A stretch of 64,000 bases of DNA from an uncultured Oscillospiraceae bacterium (GTDB lineage Bacteria; Bacillota; Clostridia; Oscillospirales; Oscillospiraceae): assembly GCA_910588105.1 (NCBI GenBank), contig CAJUQD010000001.1, forward strand, positions 36,054-100,053. The letters are read 5' to 3'. Shown in pieces: positions 24,691 through 33,069 of the stretch (positions are counted from its first letter, which is position 1; every line of letters begins with the position of its first letter). A program made the translations under genes and the position numbers. The notes under the pieces are model-generated. The model was not told where the DNA came from and did not search any database. It was given only the letters and a program-made list of their open reading frames with translations.

Positions 24691-25119
24691 TTACCCCTCC
24701 GCTTCGGTGCCCGCCGGGGCGGCCTCAGCCCCGGCCAGCTCCTGTCCGGCAGTCTTGTTGGCCTCCCGGAAGGTATCGCGCAGCTCGTTCACCATGGTCT
24801 TGACCCGGTCCAGCTCGATCCTGTTCCGCCCGGCCTTCACCCGGTTGAGCTCAAAGCTGAAGTAGTCATACAGGCGGTTCAGGTTCCGGCTGATGGGATA
24901 TTGCATATCCAGGGTGTCGTCCAGATAGCGAATGATATCCAGGCTTCGGTCCACACTCGCCTCAAACAAGTCGTAGTCCGCCTTGTCCAGGGCCAGGCCC
25001 GCCCGGAGCAGCCGCTTGACCAGCTCGTCGTACAACAGCAGCAGCAGCTCGCCCTGGGACATCTCATTGATCCCCTGCTCCTTATAGCCCTGGTAGCCCT
25101 GGTAGCCTTTGAAATCCAT
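24691..25119 (-). CDS. fliS: Flagellin export chaperone FliS
   Basis: A 142-residue helical-bundle chaperone that caps flagellin C-termini before export. Family pattern: GELLLLLYDELVKRLLRAGL, LDIIRYLDDTLDMQYPISRN and LYDYFSFELNR. An N-terminal GYQGYQGYK repeat and an Ala/Glu tail are lineage features. It lies directly downstream of fliD. Confidence 0.94.
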   Translation of the reverse strand: MDFKGYQGYQGYKEQGINEMSQGELLLLLYDELVKRLLRAGLALDKADYDLFEASVDRSLDIIRYLDDTLDMQYPISRNLNRLYDYFSFELNRVKAGRNRIELDRVKTMVNELRDTFREANKTAGQELAGAEAAPAGTEAEG

Positions 25120-25150
25120 GCTTGACTCCTTCTTGGTCGGTGTTTTGGGT

Positions 25151-28000
25151 TTAGTAGCCGCTCTGTCCGCCCATCAGGCCCATCATCGCGGAGGTCTGGG
25201 AGTTCATCTCGGCGATCAGCTGTTCCAGACGGCTGAACTTGGTGGTGTAACGGTCAATCTGGGCGGACATCTTATCCGTCCAGCGGTCAATCTGGCTGTC
25301 GATGCTGTCCATCTGGCTCTTCAGGCTGTTGCTGTTCAGGGAGGTGGGCGCCTTTATGGAACCCGCCCGGGTAATCAGCACGCCCTTGGGCTCGCCGGTG
25401 GTCTTGACATAGTTGTTCAGGGTGTTCTGCATGGTCTGCATCAGCCCGTCGCTGGAGGAGCCGCCCTCGCGGGTCTTGGTGAAAGCGGTGCGCACCTTGT
25501 CCGGGTCACTCTCCAGGGCGGCGCGCAGCTTATCCTCGTCCAGGCTGATGGTGGTCATGCCGTTGCTGTAGCTTGTGCCGATGCCGATCTCCCGCAGGGT
25601 CTGGCCGTCCGAGCCACCGGGGGTGATGGCGGAGAGCAGCTTGCTGTACATGCTGGACAGGGTGGAGTCGCCGAACAAAATACCCTGCTTGGCCTTCTCA
25701 TTATAGGCCTTCAGCTCGCTCTCAGAGTACTGGTCCTCCTGTTCGGCGGTGAGCGGGTCATAGCGCGCACCGTTGGACTTCTGGGCAGGCATGGTGGAGT
25801 AGGCGTTCTTAATCTCGGTGGCCATCTCGTTGTAGTCGTTGACAAACTCCCGGATCACGTCTACGATCTTGTCCGTGTCGGTAGTGGTGGTAAAGGTGAT
25901 GGCCTCGTAGTCCTTGCCGTCCTTGTCGGGGGCGTTTGCGCCGTCCGCGTTGAACTCGCCCTTCACATTGACGGTCAGCCCATCAATGTCGAAACTGTTG
26001 CTGGCGCGGGTGAAATCCGAAAAGTTTTTACCGTTGATGGTCACATCCATGACGGCGTCCTGGCCGGCGGTATAAGAGGACGCAAACTCCGGAACATCAA
26101 TTTTTGTGCCGGTAGCGCTGCTTTCGCCTTCGTATATCTCAAAATCCACAGCTTTCCCGGTGTTGTCTGTAACCATGAGCTGGCCCGTAAGCTCATTATA
26201 GGAAGCGGTCTGGCCGTACATGCCCAGGAACACATTCAGCCGGTTGGCAACATCCTGCATTGAGTCCTCGCTGGAGATACTAATGCCGTTGTCACGGCCC
26301 TCGAAGGAAAAGGCAAAACGCTTGCTCTCGCCTTCGCCCAAGCCAAGGCCGTAGGTCTCGGCAAAGCTGTCGTTGGCACTGTGCTCGCCGGAGACAAACA
26401 GAGCCTTGCCCAGCCCGCCAAACTCAATCTTACTGTTGGCCCCGGTCTCGGTGGCGGTGAACTTGAACTCGTTGGTGAGCTTGGAGTAGCTCACCTTCAT
26501 TCCGGCGCTGGCGTTGGAGTTGATGGAATTCATCAGGCTCTCCAGGGTGGTGTCCTCGGTGACGTTGATGTGGGCCCCGTTAACTTGGAAATCGTAAATC
26601 GCCTTGCCGTCGTTATCCACCCGGTAGCCGTCCTTGTCCACCCGGTTGCCGGCCTTGTCCAGATAGTAGGAGGTGCCGTCGGCGCGCTTGTGCTCCGTGG
26701 CGCCGCCCGCGCCCTTCAGGCGGTTGTCCTGGGTGAAAACGCTCTCCGCCTTGTCGCCCAGGATATCAGACAGCTTCTTGCCCGGATTGATGAAGTTGGA
26801 GTCCCCGCTCTGGAATCCCAGCGCCTCCACAGCGCTGCCGCCCAGGCTCAGGGTGGAGCCCTCATCAGTCTCGAAGGACAGCTTGCCGTCCGTGTTGTTC
26901 ACCCTGATCTTGTCCTTGCCGAAAGCGTCGTCCAGCTCGGCCTGGAGGGCGTCCTTGAAGGCGGTGTTCTTCTGTTCGTCGGTGGCGTCGGGTTTGTCCT
27001 TCAGCAGCTCCTCCGCCCTCTCCATCACCTCGGACATGCTGATCCGCTTGGTGGTGCCGTTGAAGGTGACGCCCAGCTCCTTGCCTCCGGACCACTTGCC
27101 GTCCTCGCTGCGGGTTCCGCCCAGGTATTCGCTGGCGGCCATCTTCTTGGTCAGGTCGCTGGGGACCTTCATAACGTCCTTGCCCCCGCCCTTGCCCGTG
27201 TATGCCTCAATTTTGCCGCTGGCGCTGCTGATCTCCACATTGTTGCCGTTCCCCAGCCCATCCTTGAACTTGATAACGCCGGTCGGGTCCACCTCCACCT
27301 TGATGGCCTTGTCCGCGGTGGTGGTCTCCTGGAAGCCGTTCTTGGTATAGGTGTAGGTGATCTCGCCCAGCTTCTTGTTGATGGCGTTGGCCAGCTTCTC
27401 CGCGCTGCTGGCCCCCTCCATCTCGTTCAGGTTTTCCAGCTCGTCAAAGCTGATGTCGAAGGTGGCGCCGTTGGTGCCGCCGTACTGGAAGGAGAGGGTG
27501 CCGGACACGGTGCTCACGTCCAGATCCTTGGTGATGTCAAACTCCTTGCCGGTGACGGAGGACACGTCCCCCATGCCTCCGGCCAGGCCGGACACAGTAT
27601 AGGTGGCGGCCTTGGCCATCTGCTTCACACCGTTGATCTTGATATCGCTGGAGGTTTTGCCGCTGGCAGTGATCTTGTCCTTATAGGTGCCGTTGACAGC
27701 GGTGTTCACCGCGCTGTTGAAAAAGCTGGCGCTGAGCAGGTTGGTCTTGGAGGAGTAGGAGGTATACTTGGTGTTGAAGTTCACCGCTTTGTCGATGATG
27801 CTGCGGTAAGCCTCCTGCTGCCACTCAATCTTGGTGCGCTTCTTTGTCAGGTTCTGGATCTTCAGCTTGATGCCGGAGACCGCGTTTTCAATCATGGACT
27901 CGGTGTCCATGCCGCTGGCCAGGCCGCTGAGCACGTTCCGATTCCCATAGATACTGCTGGTATTGTAGCTGCTGTTACTTAAACTGGTAATAGATGCCAT
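25151..28000 (-). CDS. fliD: Filament cap protein FliD (HAP2), enlarged
   Basis: A 949-residue cap protein, well above the usual 450-650. FliD_N at the start (LSGLASGMDTESMIE ... TKKRTKIEWQQEAYRS); a central region with a flagellin-IN-type repeat (NVTEDTTLESLMNSINSNAS); FliD_C at the end, with a coiled coil (MDSIDSQIDRWTDKMSAQID). The cap folds flagellin at the filament tip. ATG 28000 is preferred because AAGGAG lies upstream; an in-frame codon at 28048 has none. A sigma-28 type promoter lies upstream at 28115-28141. Confidence 0.95.
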   Translation of the reverse strand: MASITSLSNSSYNTSSIYGNRNVLSGLASGMDTESMIENAVSGIKLKIQNLTKKRTKIEWQQEAYRSIIDKAVNFNTKYTSYSSKTNLLSASFFNSAVNTAVNGTYKDKITASGKTSSDIKINGVKQMAKAATYTVSGLAGGMGDVSSVTGKEFDITKDLDVSTVSGTLSFQYGGTNGATFDISFDELENLNEMEGASSAEKLANAINKKLGEITYTYTKNGFQETTTADKAIKVEVDPTGVIKFKDGLGNGNNVEISSASGKIEAYTGKGGGKDVMKVPSDLTKKMAASEYLGGTRSEDGKWSGGKELGVTFNGTTKRISMSEVMERAEELLKDKPDATDEQKNTAFKDALQAELDDAFGKDKIRVNNTDGKLSFETDEGSTLSLGGSAVEALGFQSGDSNFINPGKKLSDILGDKAESVFTQDNRLKGAGGATEHKRADGTSYYLDKAGNRVDKDGYRVDNDGKAIYDFQVNGAHINVTEDTTLESLMNSINSNASAGMKVSYSKLTNEFKFTATETGANSKIEFGGLGKALFVSGEHSANDSFAETYGLGLGEGESKRFAFSFEGRDNGISISSEDSMQDVANRLNVFLGMYGQTASYNELTGQLMVTDNTGKAVDFEIYEGESSATGTKIDVPEFASSYTAGQDAVMDVTINGKNFSDFTRASNSFDIDGLTVNVKGEFNADGANAPDKDGKDYEAITFTTTTDTDKIVDVIREFVNDYNEMATEIKNAYSTMPAQKSNGARYDPLTAEQEDQYSESELKAYNEKAKQGILFGDSTLSSMYSKLLSAITPGGSDGQTLREIGIGTSYSNGMTTISLDEDKLRAALESDPDKVRTAFTKTREGGSSSDGLMQTMQNTLNNYVKTTGEPKGVLITRAGSIKAPTSLNSNSLKSQMDSIDSQIDRWTDKMSAQIDRYTTKFSRLEQLIAEMNSQTSAMMGLMGGQSGY

Positions 28001-28114
28001 GCTGAACCGCTCCTTTCCAAAAAACCATGGGCAGATTGCCCTGTCCACAGCATGTTCGCCGGAGAAATTTTTAAAAATTTTTTTACAGTTTTTTCGCTGT
28101 ACCTCTGTTCTTTT

Positions 28115-28141
28115 TTATCGACCTGTAGTATATTAAACTTA
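28115..28141 (-). promoter_or_regulatory. Sigma-28 promoter of fliD-fliS-fliT-like
   Basis: Read on the minus strand: TAAG (28141-28138), 15-nt spacer, GTCGATAA (28122-28115). Each element differs from TAAA/GCCGATAA at one base. It lies about 115 nt before the fliD ATG. Confidence 0.7.
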
Positions 28142-28182
28142 AGACTTTTCCCCAAGTTTTTGTGAAAGGGAGGGAATATTCC

Positions 28183-28995
28183 TTGACTCAAATCATTGCC
28201 GTCACCAACCAAAAGGGAGGCGTGGGAAAGACCACCACCTCCGCCGCTCTGGTCTGCGGCCTCCACCAGCGCGGGGCCAGGGTTCTGGGGGTGGATCTGG
28301 ACCCCCAGGGCAATCTGGGCTTTAACCTGGGCCTGGACATTGGCACGGGAAGCACCGTCTATGATGTGTTGAAGGGCGCCTGTTCCTTGGAACAGGCCAT
28401 CGTATCCACAGAGTATGGGGACGTGCTGCCCTCGGACATTATGCTGTCCGCCGCCGAAGTGGAGTTCACCGTCCCCCGCCGGGAGTTCATGCTCAGCGAC
28501 CAGCTCTCCACCGTCCGTTCCCAGTACGACTTCGTGATCATCGACACCCCGCCCGCCCTGAATATCCTCACCGTCAACGCCTATGTGGCTTCCCACGGGC
28601 TCATTGTCCCCATGGAGGCCGAGGTACTCAGCCTGGTGGGCATCACCCAGCTTCAGGAGACCATCGAGACCGTCCGATCCACCTACAATCCCCAGCTGAA
28701 GGTGCTGGGCATCCTTCTCAACAAGTTTAACGGCCGCCTCACCCTGTCCAAGGACATATTGGAGCTGGCCGAGGAGGTGGCCGGCCAGCTGGGCAGCAAG
28801 GTGTTCCAGACCCGCATCCACCGGGGGGTGGGGGTGGCCATGGCCCCTGCCCATGGGCAGACGGTGCTCACCTACCAGCCCGATTCCCGACCCGCCCAGG
28901 ACTTCCTGGACATTGTGGACGCGGTGGCGGGGGACCGTTTCCCCCGGCCCAAGCCCACCTTCCGGCAGAAGTATATTTCTAAATTTTTCAACTAA
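28183..28995 (+). CDS. ParA/MinD-family ATPase
   Basis: A 270-residue deviant-Walker ATPase: KGGVGKTTTSAAL with the signature Lys, DLDPQGNLGFNLG, and DFVIIDTPPALNIL. Closest in style to Soj/ParA rather than FlhG (no DQAxxLR N-terminal helix). Such ATPases position DNA or large complexes through nucleotide-dependent dimers. No parB partner is seen; the next gene encodes a ComFB-domain protein. TTG 28183 is chosen, with GGGAGG about 9 nt upstream; an in-frame GTG at 28162 lacks a site. Divergent from fliD. Confidence 0.87.
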   Translation: MTQIIAVTNQKGGVGKTTTSAALVCGLHQRGARVLGVDLDPQGNLGFNLGLDIGTGSTVYDVLKGACSLEQAIVSTEYGDVLPSDIMLSAAEVEFTVPRREFMLSDQLSTVRSQYDFVIIDTPPALNILTVNAYVASHGLIVPMEAEVLSLVGITQLQETIETVRSTYNPQLKVLGILLNKFNGRLTLSKDILELAEEVAGQLGSKVFQTRIHRGVGVAMAPAHGQTVLTYQPDSRPAQDFLDIVDAVAGDRFPRPKPTFRQKYISKFFN

Positions 28996-29013
28996 GTAAG
29001 GAGTATCGCCATT

Positions 29014-29634
29014 ATGTCCAAGAACGACAAAACCAGCAAAACCGCGCGGGTGATGAACCTGCTCAGCAAGAAGACGGACGCCGCCGCCCCCGTCCAGGAG
29101 CCGGCCCCCGCCGCCGCTGTCCCCCCCATTGTCACCTCCATGGCTCCCGATGCCGCAGTGTCGGTGCAGATCAAAAACGCCCTGGAGGACGCCCTGGAGG
29201 GCGAGCTCGCCCCCCAGCAGCCCGTGCCCCAGCCGGAACCGAAACCCCAGCCGAGCCTGGAATCGGAGCCCCAGCCTGAATCCGCCCCCACCGCCCCCGC
29301 AGGGGAGCCGCCTGTCCCAGCCGCCCCAGAGGAGCCCGCCCGCCAGTTCCTGGAGCCGGAAAACCCCGGCTACATCAACGTGATGCAGGTCCTGGTGGAG
29401 GAGAAAGCCCCCAAGTATGTGCAGATGTTCGGCCTCTGCACCTGCAAGCGATGCATGGAAGACGTAAAGGCCTACACCCTCAACCACCTGCCCCCTAAGT
29501 ACGTGGTGCTGGAACCCAATGACCGGGTGCCCCGTCTGACGGTATATGAGGGCAAGTTCAGCAGCGACATCACCGCCCAGCTGCTTCAGGCGTGCAAGGC
29601 GGTCCATGAGACCCCTCACCACAGCCGGGCCTGA
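29014..29634 (+). CDS. ComFB-domain protein with long Pro-rich N-terminal region
   Basis: A 206-residue protein. Residues 1-115 are Ala/Pro/Glu-rich and probably disordered. The C-terminal ~85 residues match the late-competence ComFB family: NVMQVLVEE, then CTCKRC (Cys142, 144, 147) and LNHLPPKYV. The cysteines can bind zinc, and ComFB-type domains have been linked to c-di-GMP binding in other bacteria; neither is shown here. It is 18 nt after the ParA-type gene, so the two form an operon. Confidence 0.8.
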   Translation: MSKNDKTSKTARVMNLLSKKTDAAAPVQEPAPAAAVPPIVTSMAPDAAVSVQIKNALEDALEGELAPQQPVPQPEPKPQPSLESEPQPESAPTAPAGEPPVPAAPEEPARQFLEPENPGYINVMQVLVEEKAPKYVQMFGLCTCKRCMEDVKAYTLNHLPPKYVVLEPNDRVPRLTVYEGKFSSDITAQLLQACKAVHETPHHSRA

Positions 29635-29642
29635 GAAAATCA

Positions 29643-29683
29643 AAAACTCTGGCGGATGGATATCCATCCGCCAGAGTTTTTTT
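29643..29683. terminator. Bidirectional terminator ending the fla/che operon and the ParA-ComFB unit
   Basis: A perfect palindrome, with AACTCTGGCGGATGGA mirrored by TCCATCCGCCAGAGTT, flanked by A-rich and T-rich ends. It lies between the convergent comFB-like and EAL-HDOD genes. Confidence 0.92.
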
Positions 29684-29685
29684 GA

Positions 29686-30981
29686 CTACCCTTCGGTGTC
29701 CTCTTCCCCCTCCTCCAAGGGGGGGAGCTGCTGGGGATAAGGGTTGGTGAGCTGCTCCCACAGGGTGTTCACGTTTTCCATGCAGATAAAGTACACGCTG
29801 GTCATCATATTGTCGGGGATGCCCAGCTCCTCCGCCAGGCTGGTAATCTTCTCCCAGTCGGCGCACTCGTAGCTGAGAACCAGGTCGTACAGCATACCGC
29901 AGCGCCCCTCGTGATGGAGCAGGGCGGCCTTGATCTCATCGGCCACCGGCACCTCCGCCAGGATGTCCTCCAGCGGCGCGTCAATCAGGTAGTTCAACGT
30001 AGAGAACATTCCCATCAGATAACCTTCCGACTTGGAAATGGGCATATTCTTAGCGTAATTCATCAACTCACTACAGAAATTGGCACGCAGGAAGGAGCGC
30101 TTCAGGAACTCCTCGGAACCAGTGTCCACCTCATTTTCCGCGTTGCTGGCGCTGAGCAGGTAGATCCACTGCTTCAGCTGTCCCAGGCCCAGGGTCATGA
30201 TCGCCTGGCGGATGGTGGTAGCCCGGTGGCGCAGGGCAAAGTAGGCGGAGTTGACCATTTTCAGCAGGCCGTAGGACAGGCTGGCGTCGGCGGCGATCAT
30301 CTGCTCAATCTCCTCCACGTTGGGCTCGTCCCGGGTGACGGCCACCATGAGCTGGAAGAAATTGCTCTGGATATAGGCGCTGCTGTGGGCCTTGGTGGTG
30401 AGCTTGCCCGCCACATAGGAGCCTTCCAGTCCATCCGCCCCCAGGGCCACCGCCCGCTCATAAGTACGCGCGTCCTCAATATGGGTAACAATACACTTGA
30501 TATTCATGCTGTGGGCCACCTCCACCGTGTTGCGGATGGTGACCTCGGTTGCGGTCTTGACGCTGATTTTGATAAAGTGGATGTCGTCCAGCAGGGCAAG
30601 GTACCGGGGGGTGAACTGGAAGTCGTTCACCGCGATGCGGTAGCCCTCCCGGACATACTGCTGAACCAGGTGCATGGACAGCGGGTGGATAATCACCGCG
30701 TCGTCAATCTGGATGACCAGGTCGCTCTTGTCAAACAACCGCGGGGTTTTCTTCATCAGCAGCATGGTGGTGAAGGTCATAAAGTTCAGCGTCCCCTTCA
30801 GCACCTTGGGGCTGTTCTGGGTCAGAAAACTGTAAATAGTGTTTGCGGCGGCAAATTCCGCGCTGGAAGTGGAATTGTCACTGCTGAAAGCCTGATTCGC
30901 ACCATGATACAGGATCTCATGTCCGATTGTATTCCCCTCAGCGTCCTTAATGGGCTGCCGCACGATATATTTGCCGCTCAT
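29686..30981 (-). CDS. Degenerate EAL plus HDOD signalling protein (YuxH-like)
   Basis: A 431-residue protein: an EAL-type domain (about 1-200) and an HDOD domain (about 205-400). The EAL motif reads HEILY, the metal-binding DDFG-type motif reads NDFQ, and the usual Glu-rich motif reads QIDDA, so c-di-GMP hydrolysis is unlikely. HDOD: LLKMVNSAYFALRH and IRQAIMTLGLGQLKQWIYL. It would act as a binding or scaffold protein. Last gene of the fla/che operon, 15 nt after cheV, just before the terminator. Confidence 0.88.
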   Translation of the reverse strand: MSGKYIVRQPIKDAEGNTIGHEILYHGANQAFSSDNSTSSAEFAAANTIYSFLTQNSPKVLKGTLNFMTFTTMLLMKKTPRLFDKSDLVIQIDDAVIIHPLSMHLVQQYVREGYRIAVNDFQFTPRYLALLDDIHFIKISVKTATEVTIRNTVEVAHSMNIKCIVTHIEDARTYERAVALGADGLEGSYVAGKLTTKAHSSAYIQSNFFQLMVAVTRDEPNVEEIEQMIAADASLSYGLLKMVNSAYFALRHRATTIRQAIMTLGLGQLKQWIYLLSASNAENEVDTGSEEFLKRSFLRANFCSELMNYAKNMPISKSEGYLMGMFSTLNYLIDAPLEDILAEVPVADEIKAALLHHEGRCGMLYDLVLSYECADWEKITSLAEELGIPDNMMTSVYFICMENVNTLWEQLTNPYPQQLPPLEEGEEDTEG

Positions 30982-30996
30982 AGCTGCCTCCTGTCC

Positions 30997-31926
30997 TTAT
31001 CCTCTGGTCTTGCCCTGGCGCGCGAGGAGGTGATCCATCACGTCCACCAAGTGCCCGATCTCCGGCTTGGTAAGCTGTTCATCCGCCCCCAGGTCTCTGC
31101 CCTTCCGGCGCATCTCTTCGCTGATAAGGGAGGAGAAGATGATGAGGGGGATCTCCTTGAACCGGCTGCTGTCCTTCACCAGCTTGGTCAGCCGGTGGCC
31201 ATCCATCTGGGGCATCTCAATGTCGGTGATGATCAGGGCCACATCCCGCTCCAGCGTACCGTCCTGGGGCAGCGCGCTCAGCGACTCCCACAGTTCCAGG
31301 CCGTTGGAGAACATATGGAGGTTGACATAATTTGCCTTGCGCAGGGAGTCCTCGATCATCTTGCTCAGCAAAATGGAGTCCTCCGCCACCCAGATGGGCT
31401 TATCGTTGCGTTCACGGGGACCCAGTTGCTCCACCTCCGACATCTGGATGGAGGTCTCCGGGGCAATTTCCGCCACGATACGCTCGAAGTCCAGAATGGT
31501 GACCAGTTCGCCGTCGCACTGGGCGATGCCGGTGGCCACGCTCTCCGCGCCGCCGGAGACAGTCTTATCCGGCTTCTGAATATCGGTCCAGGAGATGCGG
31601 CTGATACGGTCCACCGTGTGCACCCGGAACGCAATAAACATCTTGTTGAAATTGGTGACGATGAAAATATCTTTCGGATTCTTTTCCCGTTCATCCCCCA
31701 GGTATTTGGGCAGGTCCACCACCGTGAGCACCGCGTCACGGGGCTTAAAAATCCCCTCCACCGCGGGGTGGGCGTGGGGCATGGGCTTCACTGGAGCGGA
31801 AATCATGATTTCCCGCACCTTGGCCACGTTAATGCCATACAGATTGCCGCCAATGGTGAACTTCATGATCTCGATCTCGTTGGTGCCGGACTCCAGCAGA
31901 ATCTCGTGCTTGCTTTCTTCCCTCAT
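30997..31926 (-). CDS. cheV: Chemotaxis coupling/adaptation protein CheV
   Basis: A 309-residue protein with an N-terminal CheW-like domain (FTIGGNLYGINVAKVREIM) and a C-terminal receiver with the acidic pair in WVAEDS and phospho-Asp in ALIITDIEMPQMDG. CheV couples receptors to CheA, and its phosphorylation adapts the signal. Ordered with cheC-cheD in the fla/che operon. Confidence 0.95.
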   Translation of the reverse strand: MREESKHEILLESGTNEIEIMKFTIGGNLYGINVAKVREIMISAPVKPMPHAHPAVEGIFKPRDAVLTVVDLPKYLGDEREKNPKDIFIVTNFNKMFIAFRVHTVDRISRISWTDIQKPDKTVSGGAESVATGIAQCDGELVTILDFERIVAEIAPETSIQMSEVEQLGPRERNDKPIWVAEDSILLSKMIEDSLRKANYVNLHMFSNGLELWESLSALPQDGTLERDVALIITDIEMPQMDGHRLTKLVKDSSRFKEIPLIIFSSLISEEMRRKGRDLGADEQLTKPEIGHLVDVMDHLLARQGKTRG

Positions 31927-31956
31927 TCCAATGCACTCCCTTTCATCATACGCGTA

Positions 31957-32436
31957 TCAGATAATCAGCTCCGCACGGCCATAGCTGCGCACACAGCCCA
32001 GCCCGCTGTTCACGTCAAAGAGCAGGGTCCGGGCCACCGAGCCGCCCACATCCTCCTTGAGCAGGCGGATGCCCTCTTTTTTCAAATTCATGTGAACGCT
32101 TTCAATATTTCTCTGCCCAATATTGCCCAGGGATGAACTGCCCACCTCGAACATCTTGGCCCCGCCGGCTATTTTGGCGGTGATCCTGGCCCGGCGGGCC
32201 CCCATGGCCTCCATCTGCTTCAAGGTCTCTCTGATTCCCGTATCCGCGTACTTCATTGGGTTTTTGCGCCCTGCTTCCATGTTTACCGGCAGCATAATGT
32301 GCACCAGAGCTCCCAGCTTGATGGCCGGGTCGTGCAGGCAGATGCCGATGCAGGACCCCAGCGCGTAGGTAACCAACATGCCCTCCCCTTTGGCCACCTT
32401 CATGTCCGCGATTCCGATTACCAGCTTGTCACTCAT
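31957..32436 (-). CDS. cheD: Receptor glutamine deamidase CheD
   Basis: A 159-residue protein. Catalytic Cys in ALGSCIGICLHDP, His in ALVHIMLP and Thr in YADTGIRETL. It deamidates chemoreceptors and stimulates CheC. It overlaps cheC by 8 nt, as in many Firmicutes, suggesting the pair is made together. Confidence 0.95.
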   Translation of the reverse strand: MSDKLVIGIADMKVAKGEGMLVTYALGSCIGICLHDPAIKLGALVHIMLPVNMEAGRKNPMKYADTGIRETLKQMEAMGARRARITAKIAGGAKMFEVGSSSLGNIGQRNIESVHMNLKKEGIRLLKEDVGGSVARTLLFDVNSGLGCVRSYGRAELII

Positions 32437-33055
32437 CGCTTACGCCCAGCTTCCTCAATAGAGCATTTAGAGACCGAAGGTCCGGAGACATCAGCAGGCG
32501 GCAGGGAACCTCCTGATTGTCAAATACGAAATTTCCGCCGATGGTCATAATGTAGTCGGACTGTCCGCCATATTCCGCCATGGGCACGGCCAGGATCGCC
32601 CCCTGCATATCCACGGTGAAGGCGGGGACCGTAAGGGTCACATCCATCCCGGCCAGGCCGCTCAGCGCGTTGATGAAGGTAGAGATCATGATATTGCCCA
32701 CCTCAATGAGGCAGGAGTTCTCCATATCCGCCAGTTGGCCGTAGTCGTCGATGCGCTGGTGAAGAACGCTTTCCAGCACCATGTTCACAAAGTCCAGCTG
32801 CTGGCAGGAGAGCATGATGCCGTTGATCTGCCCGCCCATCTTTACCAGCACCCCGGCGGTAATCTCCTCCGGGCCACCGATCCACTCAATGGCCTCGTTG
32901 TAGCCCATGATGCGCACCTCAGGCAGTGTAATGCGCACTTCCCGCCCCAACATCTGGGACAGGGCGGTGGCGGCGTTGCCGGTGCCCATGCTGCCGATTT
33001 CCCGCAGAGTATCCAGCTCCAGGGAACTCAGCTCGTCGTAATTCTTAATTGCCAT
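32429..33055 (-). CDS. cheC: CheY-P phosphatase CheC, one active site altered
   Basis: A 208-residue CheC. The family has two D/S-x3-E-x2-N-x22-P sites. Site 2 is intact: Ser114, Glu118, Asn121, Pro144. Site 1 keeps Asp15, Glu19 and Pro45, but the Asn is Ser22 (LREIGSMGTGN). CheC removes phosphate from CheY and binds CheD. ATG 33055 has AGGAGGG 6 nt upstream, so the 6-codon upstream extension is rejected. Confidence 0.94.
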   Translation of the reverse strand: MAIKNYDELSSLELDTLREIGSMGTGNAATALSQMLGREVRITLPEVRIMGYNEAIEWIGGPEEITAGVLVKMGGQINGIMLSCQQLDFVNMVLESVLHQRIDDYGQLADMENSCLIEVGNIMISTFINALSGLAGMDVTLTVPAFTVDMQGAILAVPMAEYGGQSDYIMTIGGNFVFDNQEVPCRLLMSPDLRSLNALLRKLGVSDE

Positions 33056-33069
33056 TGCCGTCCCTCCTA

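Noticed and set aside
28129..28134. TATATT as a -10 for the ParA-type gene
   Set aside because: No acceptable -35 element lies 16-18 nt upstream, so no promoter was annotated.
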